A stretch of 64,000 bases of DNA from DATCVR01 sp036566745. Lineage in GTDB: Bacteria > Actinomycetota > Actinomycetes > Jiangellales > Jiangellaceae. This document shows, piece after piece, positions 25,670 to 35,300 of this stretch. Both the position numbers and the translations under genes were made by a program. The notes beneath the pieces were generated by a model, which saw nothing but the letters and a program-made list of their open reading frames with translations, did not search any database and was not told where the DNA came from. The stretch spans positions 1 to 64,000 of the forward strand of contig DATCVR010000339.1 of assembly GCA_036566745.1 (NCBI GenBank), given 5' to 3'. Numbering within the stretch: position 1 is the stretch's first letter; each line of letters opens with the position of its first letter.

Positions 25670-28600
25670 TCACCAGGTCCGCCGCGCGGCACTCCAGCCG
25701 ACCTCGCCGAGGTGGAACGCCACCGGGACGGCCGGGGCGTCCGCCTGGTAGAGGACGCTGTCCGTGGCGGCGACGTCGTGGCGGAACCGCACCCCGGCCT
25801 CGACGGCGACGACGTCGGCGCGGCCGGCCCAGTCGCCGAGACCCGCCGCCACCCGGTTCCAGCCCGCCGGCCAGACTCGCGCGTACCCCACCCGCTCGCC
25901 CGCGGTGGCGCTGTGCACGCGCAGGACCAGCTCGGGCCGCATCCCATGTGGCGTGGCCAGGCACAGGTCGACCATCGCGTAGCCGAACGTCGCCGTGGTC
26001 AGGTCGAGTGGCTCCGGGAAGTCGATCCGCAGCAGCTGGGGGACTTCGGCGCCGGTGTCGGTGCGACCCGTCGCCCGGACGACCGGCCCGCCGAGCTGCG
26101 CGTGATGGACCGGCATGCAGACGATGCCCTCGGGCAGGACGTCGAGGGCGGCGAGGTCGACGGTCGGGGTGAGCGACCCTGCCTCGACCGCCGCGGCCAG
26201 CCAGCCGCCTCCGCCTCGGACGTCGGACGGCACCGGCGCCCGCGCGGGTGCCTGGAACGGCGGCGTCGGCGCAGGTGACGATGCAGTCGGCGCGGGCCAG
26301 CCGGTCTCGGTGCGGTGGCGTCCGGATCCCAGCTCGACGTCGTCCGTGCCCGGCAGTCGCACCGTCGCCGACGAGCCGACCGGCACCTCCACGTCGACGA
26401 CCAGACGGTCGCCGACGCGCTGCCAGCCGGCCCGGACGGTGCCGCGCACCGTCTCGGTGACCGAGGCCGCCCGGCTCACCCCGTCGACCGGCTGCGGAGC
26501 GACGACGAACGACCGGAACCCCGGTGCCGACGGCCGCACTCCGACCAGCGTCGTCCACACCCATCCGGCGAACGGTCCGCCGAGGCCGACGTGGTCGAGC
26601 GACCCCGTGCCGGTGTTGCGCGGGTCGATCCACCACGACTCCCAGAGCGTTCCCGGACCGTCGACCAGCATCGCGCCCACACCGGGCTGGGCCGGCTGGT
26701 GGATCGCGTCGCTGATCGCCTGCGAGCGCCCCACACCGGCCAGCGCCCGCACGACCGTGCTGGTGGCGCCGAAGCCGGTGGTGATCCGGTTGCCCCGGGC
26801 GTGCATGACCTCGGCGACCCGCGCTCCGAGCAGCCGTGCCTCGGCGGGGGTGGCGAGGCCCGCGGCCATCGCCACGCCGGACGAGCCCTGTGAGCCGTTG
26901 CCCCAGGTGCCGCGCTCGGGGTCGTGGAACACCGCGCGCGCGGAGGCTCGCAGGGTGGCCGCCTGGCCTCGCCGGAGCTCGGCCGCCGGGTCGTCGCCCA
27001 GCGCGGCCTCGAGCTCGGCCAGGCTGTCGAGGGCGTCCAGCGCGGCTCCGGTGTGCAGGACCTCCGGCGGGGTCTGTTCGAGGCCGAGCCAGTCGTGGCC
27101 GTAGCTGATCGCGGCCCCGGACACGACGCCGTCGCGGACGAGTCCGAGCTGGTAGTCGGCCCAGCGCCGCAGGCTGTCGAGGTGGGCCTCGACCACGCTG
27201 CGGTCGCCATAGTGGTGCCAGTGGCCGAGCAGGACGCGTTGCAGCGCCGAGCCCCACACCGGGTCCGGCGGCGTCGCGTCCGGGCGCAGGCTGGGTGCGA
27301 TGGCGGGGAGGGCGCCGTCGTCGCGCTGGCTCGTAGCGAGGTCGCCCAGCCACTTGCGGTAGAAGCCGGCCAGGTCGAGGTGGGCGAGCGCGAGGTCGGT
27401 GGTGGCCGCGGCGTCGCCGGTCCAGCCCGACTGCTCGCGGGTGGGGCAGTCCTCGGGGATGCCGTGGGCGTTGTTGAGCTGCGTCCGGGACGCCGCGGCC
27501 ACGAGCCGTTCGAGCGTGGCGTCGTCACTGCTGAAGCCGGCCAGCCGGGGGAGATCGGAGTGCAGGACCAGCGCGTGGACCTCGACCTCGGCGTCGTCGG
27601 GCAGCCCGATGACCTCGACGTAGCGGAAGCCGTGGAACGCGAACCACGCCTCGGCCTGCTCGCCCGGGCGCCCGGCGGCGGTGTACTCGACGGACTGGCG
27701 GTGCCGGCCGGTGTCGTAGGGCATCTTCAGGTTGGTGGTGTCCACGCCGCCGTCGGGGTGCAGCAGCTCGCCGTGGACCAGGGTGAGCGAGGTGCCCGGC
27801 GGCAGCGCGCTGTGCAGCGTGAGGCGGCTGCGTCCGGCGATGTTCTCGCCCGCGTCGAAGATCCGGCTCCCCGTGGTGGTCCGGCGGAGCTCCCGGGTGC
27901 CGAGCTCGGCGCCCACCCGGATCGGGGGCGCGGGATCGGGCTCGATCCGGCGCGGAAGCAGGGGCACCGGCTCGGTTCCCGTCGTCACGCCGGCCGGTCC
28001 GAGCACCGTCGCCGGTTCGCCGCCGGACGCGTCGGCGGCGTGCCGGCCGTCGTGGGCTTCGACGTAGAACGCCTCGTCGACGACGACCTGGGACCGGCGG
28101 GTGCGCCAGCCCGTCCCGGTGCCGGCGCGATGCACCGAGCCGTCGGGCAGCACCGCGACGACCTCGGCGAGAACGCGCGGATCCAGCCCACTCGCCCGCC
28201 AGTGGCTCGCGCCCAGGACCAGCTCGAGGTCGTTCTGGCCCTCGCGCAGCAGATCCGTGACGTCGTAGGTGCGGCTGAGGGCGCGGACGGGATCGGTGCG
28301 CGACGGCTCGGCGGTGCCCGGATTCACCGCCACGCCGCCGATCGAGGCGCGGTACAGACCTTGTCCGGTGACGTGCAGGCGGGCCCGGATCGGCGCGCCG
28401 GGCAGGACGACGACCCCGGTCACGGCGCTGGTCGAGGGTGCGCCGAGCCACGACGCCGACCAGTCCGCCGCGCTGAACGGCCCGGTCTCGAGCGCCACCG
28501 GATCGGCCCAGGGCGACCACGCGTCGTGCTCGTCACACACCCGGACCGTCCACGCCCACCTGCCGTGTGCGGTCAGCTCGGCGTCCGGCCGGATCCAGGT

Positions 28601-28855
28601 CGACTCCGCGGACTCGACCCGGCCGGAACCCCAGGTCAGTTCGGCGCGAGGGCAGCCGCGCGGGTCGAGTCCGTCCGGCGCGACCCGGATCTCGTACGCG
28701 GTCTGGGCCTGTCCGTCGCGCCACAGGGGGACGACCCACGACAGGCGGGGGCGCGGCTCGATCGCGACGTCCACGAACCGGTCCGGCCGGGCGGGCTGAT
28801 CCGCGGGCGGACGGTCGTCGACCCGCAACCGGATCGGCGCGGGACTCGACGACAT
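25670..28855 (-). CDS. GH78 alpha-L-rhamnosidase with C-terminal extension
   Basis: 1061 residues from the ATG at 28855, two bases after the stop of the upstream gene. N-terminal Fn3-like and sandwich domains (RLSWVVPLWRDGQAQTAYEI) precede the (alpha/alpha)6 domain with EDCPTREQSGWTGDA (about residue 465) and GTLWESWWIDP (about residue 730, base Glu). Both catalytic regions are intact but diverge from the other GH78 here. The last 200 residues, after a Pro/Ala-rich linker, form an additional module resembling a beta-sandwich of unknown role. No signal peptide. Last gene of a minus-strand operon starting at 32171. Confidence 0.9.
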   Translation of the reverse strand: MSSSPAPIRLRVDDRPPADQPARPDRFVDVAIEPRPRLSWVVPLWRDGQAQTAYEIRVAPDGLDPRGCPRAELTWGSGRVESAESTWIRPDAELTAHGRWAWTVRVCDEHDAWSPWADPVALETGPFSAADWSASWLGAPSTSAVTGVVVLPGAPIRARLHVTGQGLYRASIGGVAVNPGTAEPSRTDPVRALSRTYDVTDLLREGQNDLELVLGASHWRASGLDPRVLAEVVAVLPDGSVHRAGTGTGWRTRRSQVVVDEAFYVEAHDGRHAADASGGEPATVLGPAGVTTGTEPVPLLPRRIEPDPAPPIRVGAELGTRELRRTTTGSRIFDAGENIAGRSRLTLHSALPPGTSLTLVHGELLHPDGGVDTTNLKMPYDTGRHRQSVEYTAAGRPGEQAEAWFAFHGFRYVEVIGLPDDAEVEVHALVLHSDLPRLAGFSSDDATLERLVAAASRTQLNNAHGIPEDCPTREQSGWTGDAAATTDLALAHLDLAGFYRKWLGDLATSQRDDGALPAIAPSLRPDATPPDPVWGSALQRVLLGHWHHYGDRSVVEAHLDSLRRWADYQLGLVRDGVVSGAAISYGHDWLGLEQTPPEVLHTGAALDALDSLAELEAALGDDPAAELRRGQAATLRASARAVFHDPERGTWGNGSQGSSGVAMAAGLATPAEARLLGARVAEVMHARGNRITTGFGATSTVVRALAGVGRSQAISDAIHQPAQPGVGAMLVDGPGTLWESWWIDPRNTGTGSLDHVGLGGPFAGWVWTTLVGVRPSAPGFRSFVVAPQPVDGVSRAASVTETVRGTVRAGWQRVGDRLVVDVEVPVGSSATVRLPGTDDVELGSGRHRTETGWPAPTASSPAPTPPFQAPARAPVPSDVRGGGGWLAAAVEAGSLTPTVDLAALDVLPEGIVCMPVHHAQLGGPVVRATGRTDTGAEVPQLLRIDFPEPLDLTTATFGYAMVDLCLATPHGMRPELVLRVHSATAGERVGYARVWPAGWNRVAAGLGDWAGRADVVAVEAGVRFRHDVAATDSVLYQADAPAVPVAFHLGEVGWSAARRTW

Positions 28856-28857
28856 GC

Positions 28858-30882
28858 TCAGGCCCCCTGGTCGTCGGCGAGGAAGGACAGGAGGTTGACC
28901 GCGATGGTGTCCGGCATGATCGCCATGCCGCCGTACCTGCCGGTGGTGGAGTTGTGGGTGTCCGGCAGGCACAGGTCGAATCGGCCCTCGCGGTAGGCGT
29001 CGAGGGTCGCGGGCAGGTTGTGTGGGCGCCACGAGTCGTCGTCATGATCGAGCAGCCAGCGCACCGCGGCCCAGGTGACGCCCTTCTGGAAGCGTCGCCA
29101 GTCGATCTCCGGATCCGCCTCGGCGAGATCCAGACCATGCGCGATGGCCAGCGCGAATGTCGCCAGCACCTCCCACTGCACGTGGTCGCGTACCCAGTGC
29201 GCGAAGTACCAGTCCGACGAGCACAGGCAGGGCTTGGTGTTGTAGAGCATCGGGGTGTCGCGCGGCTCCCACAGGTGGGTGAACGCGAGCAGGGTACGCA
29301 GCCAGTGGGCCGCGCGAGCCCGGTACCGGGCGTCGCCGAAGACCCGGTGGCCCAGCTCGTAGGCCACCGCGGCGTGACCGGCGGCGAGGAGGTTGGGTGC
29401 GTGCAGGGGCGTCTCCCAGAAGTCGCCACCCTCGGGCCGGTGCAGGTCGAGGCACGCGTCGAGGGCCCGCCGGGCGCCCTCGGCGAAGGCCTTGTCGCCG
29501 GTGGCGTCGTGCAGCTCGAAGAGCCGGATCGCCGGGGTCATGCTCAGGTCGAGGGCGGTGTCGCCGGCCAGGCCCATCGGCGCCACGAGGTCGCGCGCCA
29601 CCACGAAGTCGTCCTTGCTCTTGTGTCGGCCGTCCGGCTCGAAGGCGAAGGTGCCGTCGTCGCGCTGGTGGGACAGCAGCTCGTGCCCCTCGGCACGCAG
29701 TTCGTCGACGCCGGGCTCGACGCGCGGAGGCAGGGTGGCCAGCTGGTCGACCAGGTGCCGGGAATGCGGGCTCTGCGGGAACCGCTCGACGTAGCCCGCC
29801 GCGAACGCGGGCGCGGTGGGACGGACGTCGGTCGGGGTCTGCGCGGGTCCGTAGCCGCGGCCGTCGTGCCAGAGGTGGGTGGTGACCGCCTCGGCGATGC
29901 GGTGCAGGGTCTCCTCCAGCGGCCACCGTGGCGCCGGAGGCTCGGGCAGGCCGTGCCGGAGCACCCAGTCGGTGACGGCGTCGAGGCTGCGTCCGGCAAC
30001 GACGCTGATCTCGGCGCCGAGCTCGATCCGCTGGCCCTTGTGCAGTTCCATCGGCGGATCGGCGTGCCAGCCGTCGCCGGAGAGGTCGCGCGCCTCCGGC
30101 AGCATGAGCCCGAGCAGTGAGTTGTCGCGGCGCTCGACCACGTTCGGCGAGGAGAACACCGGCTGGGGGTGCTCGCGGCTCATGCTGAACCAGCCGGTGG
30201 CGTCCTGGTCGGGATCCCACGACAGCGCCACCGCGGTGCCGTGGTGCGACACCGCCATGACCGGCACCGACACCGTCTGGCGATGGGGGACCGTCCGCAT
30301 CGCCCACGGGTCGCGGAACCAGTCGGTGCCGCTGGTCCACTCCCGGTCCAGCGCCCACTCGACCCCCGGCAGCAGGGCGTCGTCGCGGGCCGCTCCGAAC
30401 GAGCCCTCGCCCACCCGCAGCCAGGGCCCGCGCAGGTAACGCACATAGAGGTCGGCCTGCGACTCCAGCCGATAGTCGAGCCGGAGCCGGGCCGCCGTGG
30501 CGTCGAGGGTGAGGGTGACCCGGCCGGTGATCGCCGGACCGTCGAAGGGCGAGCCGATCCAGCTGCCGAAGGACGTGGTGCGCAGCGCGTCGGCCACCAC
30601 CATCGACCGGACCTCGAACGCCAGCTGCTGCTCGCCTTCGGCGCCGGCGCTCGACTCGACCTCGGCCGCCTCCAGCCGCACCGGCACCGGCGAGTCCCGC
30701 AGCGACAGCTCGCCGAGGTGGTCGAGCACACCCAGCAGGGTGCCGTCCTGAGCGACGAGCTCGGCCCAGCCCCAGCCGGTGGTGCGGCGGTGCGCCTCCA
30801 CCCGCAGGGCGTGGTTGGCGATCACCCGCGTGTCGTGTCCGTACACCGCGTGGCGATAGCGCGGCTGGGCCGGGGTCGGCAT
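28858..30882 (-). CDS. Protein of unknown family, probable carbohydrate-active alpha/alpha-toroid enzyme
   Basis: 674 residues with a strong AGGAGG site before the ATG. I do not recognise the family. Residues about 1-310 look like beta sandwich (alternating hydrophobic strands such as GRVTLTLDATAARLRLDY). Residues about 330-674 are helical and rich in Trp, His and Asp: SHQRDDGTFAFEPDG, GDFWETPLHAPNLLAAGHAA, KPCLCSSDWYFAHWVRDH, DLCLPDTHNSTTGRYGG. That layout is typical of polysaccharide lyases and toroid glycosidases. It sits between a GH78 rhamnosidase (two bases downstream) and an amidohydrolase, under a LacI-type site. No signal peptide. Function unknown; enzyme action on a rhamnose-containing oligosaccharide is inferred. 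Confidence 0.75.
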   Translation of the reverse strand: MPTPAQPRYRHAVYGHDTRVIANHALRVEAHRRTTGWGWAELVAQDGTLLGVLDHLGELSLRDSPVPVRLEAAEVESSAGAEGEQQLAFEVRSMVVADALRTTSFGSWIGSPFDGPAITGRVTLTLDATAARLRLDYRLESQADLYVRYLRGPWLRVGEGSFGAARDDALLPGVEWALDREWTSGTDWFRDPWAMRTVPHRQTVSVPVMAVSHHGTAVALSWDPDQDATGWFSMSREHPQPVFSSPNVVERRDNSLLGLMLPEARDLSGDGWHADPPMELHKGQRIELGAEISVVAGRSLDAVTDWVLRHGLPEPPAPRWPLEETLHRIAEAVTTHLWHDGRGYGPAQTPTDVRPTAPAFAAGYVERFPQSPHSRHLVDQLATLPPRVEPGVDELRAEGHELLSHQRDDGTFAFEPDGRHKSKDDFVVARDLVAPMGLAGDTALDLSMTPAIRLFELHDATGDKAFAEGARRALDACLDLHRPEGGDFWETPLHAPNLLAAGHAAVAYELGHRVFGDARYRARAAHWLRTLLAFTHLWEPRDTPMLYNTKPCLCSSDWYFAHWVRDHVQWEVLATFALAIAHGLDLAEADPEIDWRRFQKGVTWAAVRWLLDHDDDSWRPHNLPATLDAYREGRFDLCLPDTHNSTTGRYGGMAIMPDTIAVNLLSFLADDQGA

Positions 30883-30930
30883 CGTGGCCTCCTGGGTTCC
30901 TGGATCGGGCGGGCGGGGCAGCTGGCCCGG

Positions 30931-31830
30931 TCAGGGGAGCGGCGTGGCAGCGGGCACGGTGGAGGGCCGGCGGGTGCGCAGGACCTGGTCGAGGGTGCCG
31001 CCCAGCACGAGCCCCAGCTCGATCGCGTCCCACCACGGTGAGAGGTCGCGCACGACGGCCAGGGACTGGGTGTACGTGAGATGGGTGCGCGCGGCCGGGA
31101 AGTCCGATCCCCAGGCCAGCCGGTGCGCGCCGAAGGCGTGGGCGATCGGCCGGGTGATCCGCTCACGCGCCTCGGCGTACGGAAAGCTCCACGACGGCAC
31201 CGTCAGGTAGTGGTACCCCGAGATCTTGACGTGCACGTTCGGCAGCTCCGCGAGGGCGAGCAGGGCGGCGAGGTCGGCGTCGAAGGTGGGCGAGTCCAGC
31301 CGGACGCCGCCCTGGTGGTGCAGCAGGATCGGCAGGCTCGGATGACGTCGCGCGACCTCACGCAGCGCGGCGAACCAGGCCGGCGTCACCGCGAGCGAGG
31401 CCACCAGGTCGAGCTCGGCCGCCGCGGCGAAGAACTCCAGCCCGTCGTCGTGGGCGAACCATCCGTCGTCGGTGTCGCCGACGTAGTGGGTGAACGCGCC
31501 CAGCTCGTAGCGCTCGACGCTCTCGCGGAGCCGTTCGGCCGCGCCGGGGCGGTGGTGTTCCGGCCGCCACACGCAGTCGACGTCGGCGACCACGACCAGC
31601 CGGTCCGGATGCCGGGCGGCCGCCGCGGCGACGTAGTCGTTGTCGTCGTCGTTGGCGAAGTCGGGGCCGATCTCGTGCCCGATGCGCGCACACACGACGG
31701 CCGCGCGTTCGACGTCGTGCCGGTCCATCTCGTAGAGCAGGGCCTCGACGGAGCCCTTGTGGTCGGCGTCGGGTACCCGCGCGTCGTAGGGCCAGCGTCG
31801 CCAGGCATGGCAGTGGCTGTCGAGGATCAC
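30931..31830 (-). CDS. Amidohydrolase family protein (second lactonase-like enzyme)
   Basis: 299 residues from a GTG at 31830 preceded by GAGG. ILDSHCHAWRRWPYD gives the HxH pair, PILLHHQGGVRLDSP and VKISGYHYL follow, and AWGSDFPAARTHLTY holds the C-terminal Asp. It is COG3618-like but distant from the lactonase at 15876. Sugar lactone or metal-dependent decarboxylation chemistry is possible. The next gene upstream ends eight bases before its start, so it is second in the 32171-25670 operon. Confidence 0.8.
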   Translation of the reverse strand: MILDSHCHAWRRWPYDARVPDADHKGSVEALLYEMDRHDVERAAVVCARIGHEIGPDFANDDDNDYVAAAAARHPDRLVVVADVDCVWRPEHHRPGAAERLRESVERYELGAFTHYVGDTDDGWFAHDDGLEFFAAAAELDLVASLAVTPAWFAALREVARRHPSLPILLHHQGGVRLDSPTFDADLAALLALAELPNVHVKISGYHYLTVPSWSFPYAEARERITRPIAHAFGAHRLAWGSDFPAARTHLTYTQSLAVVRDLSPWWDAIELGLVLGGTLDQVLRTRRPSTVPAATPLP

Positions 31831-31838
31831 TCGTGGCC

Positions 31839-32171
31839 TCAGATGAGGTGGCGCCGGGCCGCCCAGGCCACGACCTGGATGGTGCTGACGACGCCGAGAC
31901 GGTCGCACATCGCCCGTGAGCGCCGGCGGATGGTGCGGTCGGACAGGTCCAGGCGCCGGGCGATGGCCTCGATGCACAGGCCGTCGGCGAACAGCGAGAG
32001 CAGCGCCAGCTCGTCGACGGTGAAGACGGGCGGACGCGCGCCGTCGGCCGCGGTCACGGTCGAGCCCGCGGCCGGCGCCGTGTCGCCCTCGAGCGGCGGG
32101 CAGACGCGCAGATGCGGGTGTCGGTCCTGCGTGGGGTGGGCCACCGGGGCGGAAGAACGGTTCAGCGTCAT
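31839..32171 (-). CDS. Short LuxR-type HTH protein
   Basis: 110 residues. The C-terminal 60 residues are a GerE/LuxR helix-turn-helix: FTVDELALLSLFADGLCIEA, IARRLDLSDRTIRRRSRAMC, then DRLGVVSTIQVVAWAARRHL. The first 45 residues have no recognisable sensor domain. It is the first gene of the minus-strand operon and so is co-expressed with the amidohydrolase, the unknown 674-residue protein and the GH78 enzyme. An autoregulatory or accessory activator role is inferred. Confidence 0.8.
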   Translation of the reverse strand: MTLNRSSAPVAHPTQDRHPHLRVCPPLEGDTAPAAGSTVTAADGARPPVFTVDELALLSLFADGLCIEAIARRLDLSDRTIRRRSRAMCDRLGVVSTIQVVAWAARRHLI

Positions 32172-32228
32172 GGCGTCGACCTGTTCGGGAGAGCGGATTT
32201 TCGCCTGATCTGATGTTTCTCAGGTGTG

Positions 32229-32258
32229 AACGTACGGGGTCTACGCGGTGACGGTCAA
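32229..32258 (-). promoter_or_regulatory. Promoter of the LuxR-amidohydrolase-GH78 operon
   Basis: On the minus strand, TTGACC (32258-32253), 18-base spacer, TACGTT (32234-32229). Here the clear LacI-type site is upstream of the -35. A second looser TGA-N6-TCA palindrome, CTGATGTTTCTCAG at 32210-32223, lies just past the predicted start. Confidence 0.55.
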
Positions 32259-32276
32259 TCGGTGTTCGGTAACTAT

Positions 32277-32290
32277 TTGATACGGTTCAA
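32277..32290. promoter_or_regulatory. LacI-type operator, site 3
   Basis: TTGATACGGTTCAA, centred on CG with the outer TTGA...TCAA arms intact. It lies 18 bases upstream of the -35 of the minus-strand operon and just below the hairpin that follows the DUF5722 gene. Confidence 0.75.
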
Positions 32291-32299
32291 CCAGGTGAA

Positions 32300-32332
32300 C
32301 GGCCCCGGCCGCGACGAGCGCGACCGGGGCCG
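32300..32332 (-). terminator. Hairpin downstream of the DUF5722 gene
   Basis: CGGCCCCGG (32300-32308) pairs perfectly with CCGGGGCCG (32324-32332) across 15 bases, 16 bases past the DUF5722 stop. It is followed on the minus strand by A/T-richer sequence. It separates the DUF5722 gene from the next operon. Confidence 0.7.
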
Positions 32333-32348
32333 AATCTGGCCGGCGGGC

Positions 32349-35300
32349 TCAGGCGTCCGCGCCGAACCAGCCGATCGAGTCGACCTGGAAGTGCGGGTTC
32401 CAGGTTGGGTAGTCGGCTCCCACGGCGTGCATGGTCACCTCGACGTGATCGACGGACGAGCGCCCCGCCCAGCCCGAGACGTCGAGCGACACCTCGTTCC
32501 AGCCGTCCGGCGCGTAGGGCTCGGTGACGGTGAGCGTGTCCGTCCCCGAGGCCAGCGTGAACGTGACCTCGTAGCTCGTCGCGCCCGGCGCGCCGCCGTA
32601 GGAGTTGACGTACGCGACCACCGTCGCCGCGTCGCCGAGGTCGATCGGTTCGGCGGCGTCGACGAACATCGTCTTGGGCGCCAGCGACGATCCCACCGTC
32701 GCGGCCCCGTCCAGGGCGTGCGATCCGCTCTGGGGCGAGCCCGGGCCGTTGGCCGTGGAGGTCACGGCCGCCACCGAGTCCATGCCCTCACCGGCCTGCC
32801 AACCCTGGACCGTGCCGTCGTCGAAGTCGTAGATCGGCGTCGCGACGGGCACCGGCTTGGGCGGGACGTCGACCTTCTCCGCGTACTGCCGGGTGGCGAT
32901 CGAGAAGCACATCGTCGGGTCGTACGGGTCGGCCGGCGCGGAGCCGGTGACCGTCACCGTGAAGGTCCGGCTCTCGCCCGGAGCGAGGCCCTGGGCGCCG
33001 AGTTCGGCCGGGCTGACCCGGATCCCGTCGCACGCCTTGACCTCGATCTCCTCCTCGAGCGGGCTGAGGTCGTCGTTGCGCACCGTGACCTCCACGGACT
33101 CGCCCACGCCGATCCCGCCGGTCGCGGCCGCGTCGATCTCGACGTTGACCGCGCGATCGGCACCGGCGAGCTGGCGAGCCACCTGGACGTCGTCGAGGTC
33201 GACGTGTCCGGACCACTCGGCGTTCGTGTCTCCGCGTGCCCAGACCTTGATCCGCGCGATCGAGCTGCGCCCGTCCCAGCCGGACAGGTCGACGCTGACC
33301 CGCTGCCAGTCGCCGTTCTCGGGCAATCGGGCCGTGCCTTCGGCGACGCTGCCATCGGCGCCGTACACCTTGACCTTGGCGTAGCGGGACCCGATGTCGG
33401 CGTCCGCGGGGATTCGCACCCTCAGGCTGAGCGCCGTCGCCGACGACGCGTCGAGCGGCTCGGGGAGGACGACGTCGGTGCCCCTCCAGAGCTTGGCCAG
33501 GTTGGCCGCCATGCCTGCCTCGTAGGTGAAGCTGGTGCGCAGGAATCCGCCGGTGGCCGCCACGGTGTTGGCCGCGTCCGAGGTCCGCCAGCCCTGGGTG
33601 CCGTCGGAGAAGTCGGACACCGTGGTGGTCTTCCTGGGCGTGGCGGTGCTGCTCGCCCCGACCGTCACCGGGAGGTCACGTACCGCCAGCGCGTCCGGAT
33701 CCCAGCCGTCGACCACCTCGGACCAGTCGTCGATCCCGATGACGTCGAGGGCGAAGTCGGTGACCTCGAGCGAGCGCTCGGTGTCGATGTACTTGAACAC
33801 GTCGTAGATCAGCTTCTGCTCGGCGGGCGGTGCGGGCGCGTCGACCGTGTCGTCCCACCACCACAGCCCCAGCCGCAGTCCGCCCTCGACCTTGTGGTCG
33901 ACGTGGCGGTGCAGGATGAAGGAGTCGATCGCGGGCAGGAAGCGGATCTTGTAGTACGCCAGCGCATAACAGGCGGCCTGCAGCTTCTCCGCCTCGGCCG
34001 ACGTCCCCGGGGTGTTGCAGCCCTGCTCGGAGAGGATGACGCGACGCGGCTGGCCGTTGTACAGCTGCTCGTCTCGGAGCAGGTACTCGTTGAGCACCTC
34101 GATGTTCTTGAACGTGATGCGCTCGGTGGTCTCCGGGTCCGGCGTGGCCGTCACGTCCTCCCAGAACGCCGGATCCAGCAGGTTCTCCGGGTAGGGGTGG
34201 TGGGCGATGTACCAGGGGTAATCGCCGTGTGCCTTGGTCAGCGCGTTCAGCCCGTCCACCACGTCGCGGCCCGGATAGAAGCGTCCGGGCGGGTCGGTCG
34301 GTCCGCTGGCGGTGCGCCACGAGTGGGTCAGCGAGGTGTAGGTGCGAGCCTCGTCGTAGGCCGTGCGGGTGGCGAGGTAGGTGATCCGCAGGGCCCGCTC
34401 GTAGGCGAGCAGGAATTCGTCGAGCGTCTTGACTCCCATGTTCTGCCACACCCACTGCGCGTCGACCTCGTTGCCGACGATGAAGCCGGTGGCGCGGCCG
34501 AACTGCTGGTCCTCGCGGGTGTAGCGCTCGGCCAGGAACTCGATCGCGGCCGTGTAGTACGCCACCCCCTCGGCGGTCTCGGTGTTGAAGCCGAATACCG
34601 GGCCGCCGCTGAGGTCGGCGTCGGGGTGCTTGAGCACCGGCCAGGCGGAGTTGGCCGCCCCGTCGCGGTACAGGATGAGGATGAGGTTCACCACCGCGCC
34701 GTTGTCCGACAGCGGCTTGATCTGGCGGTCGAGTCCGGCCACGGCGTCGGCGTCGAAGTAGTACTCCGTGCCGTTCGACGTGAACGGGATCGACTGCCCG
34801 TCGCCCTTGTCCTCGAGCTGCATGAGCGAGTTGAACGCGACGTTGATGCCCGCGTGGCCGATGCCCAGCTCCTCGGCGTCCGCGGTCAGCTGGACCTGCA
34901 GCCCCTTCTTGGTGGGGCTGTCGGGATAGGGGAACTGGTTGGTGGAAGTGATCTGGACGTCGTCGACGTAGTGGTACGTCCCGAGGGCGGCACCGTCGGC
35001 GACGGCCAGGTACTTGGCGTAGTAGAGGTCACGCTCGCCCGAGGTGCGGGCGACGTCCGCGCTGAAGGTGCCGTCTGCGGCGGTCGTGACGGTGGCGACC
35101 GGCTCGCCCGAGGCCCACGACGACTCGTCGGCCTCGGTGGCGAGCGCGTAGAGGTCCACGGTCGATCCGGCGGCCGCGAGGCCCGAGACCGTGACGGCCG
35201 CGTCGGTGGCGCGCACGCTCGTCACACCGGTTCCGGCCGCTGCCGGGGAGGCGGGTGGCGCCTCGCCGGCGGTGCTGGTGGGTGCGGCGACGGCTGGCGT

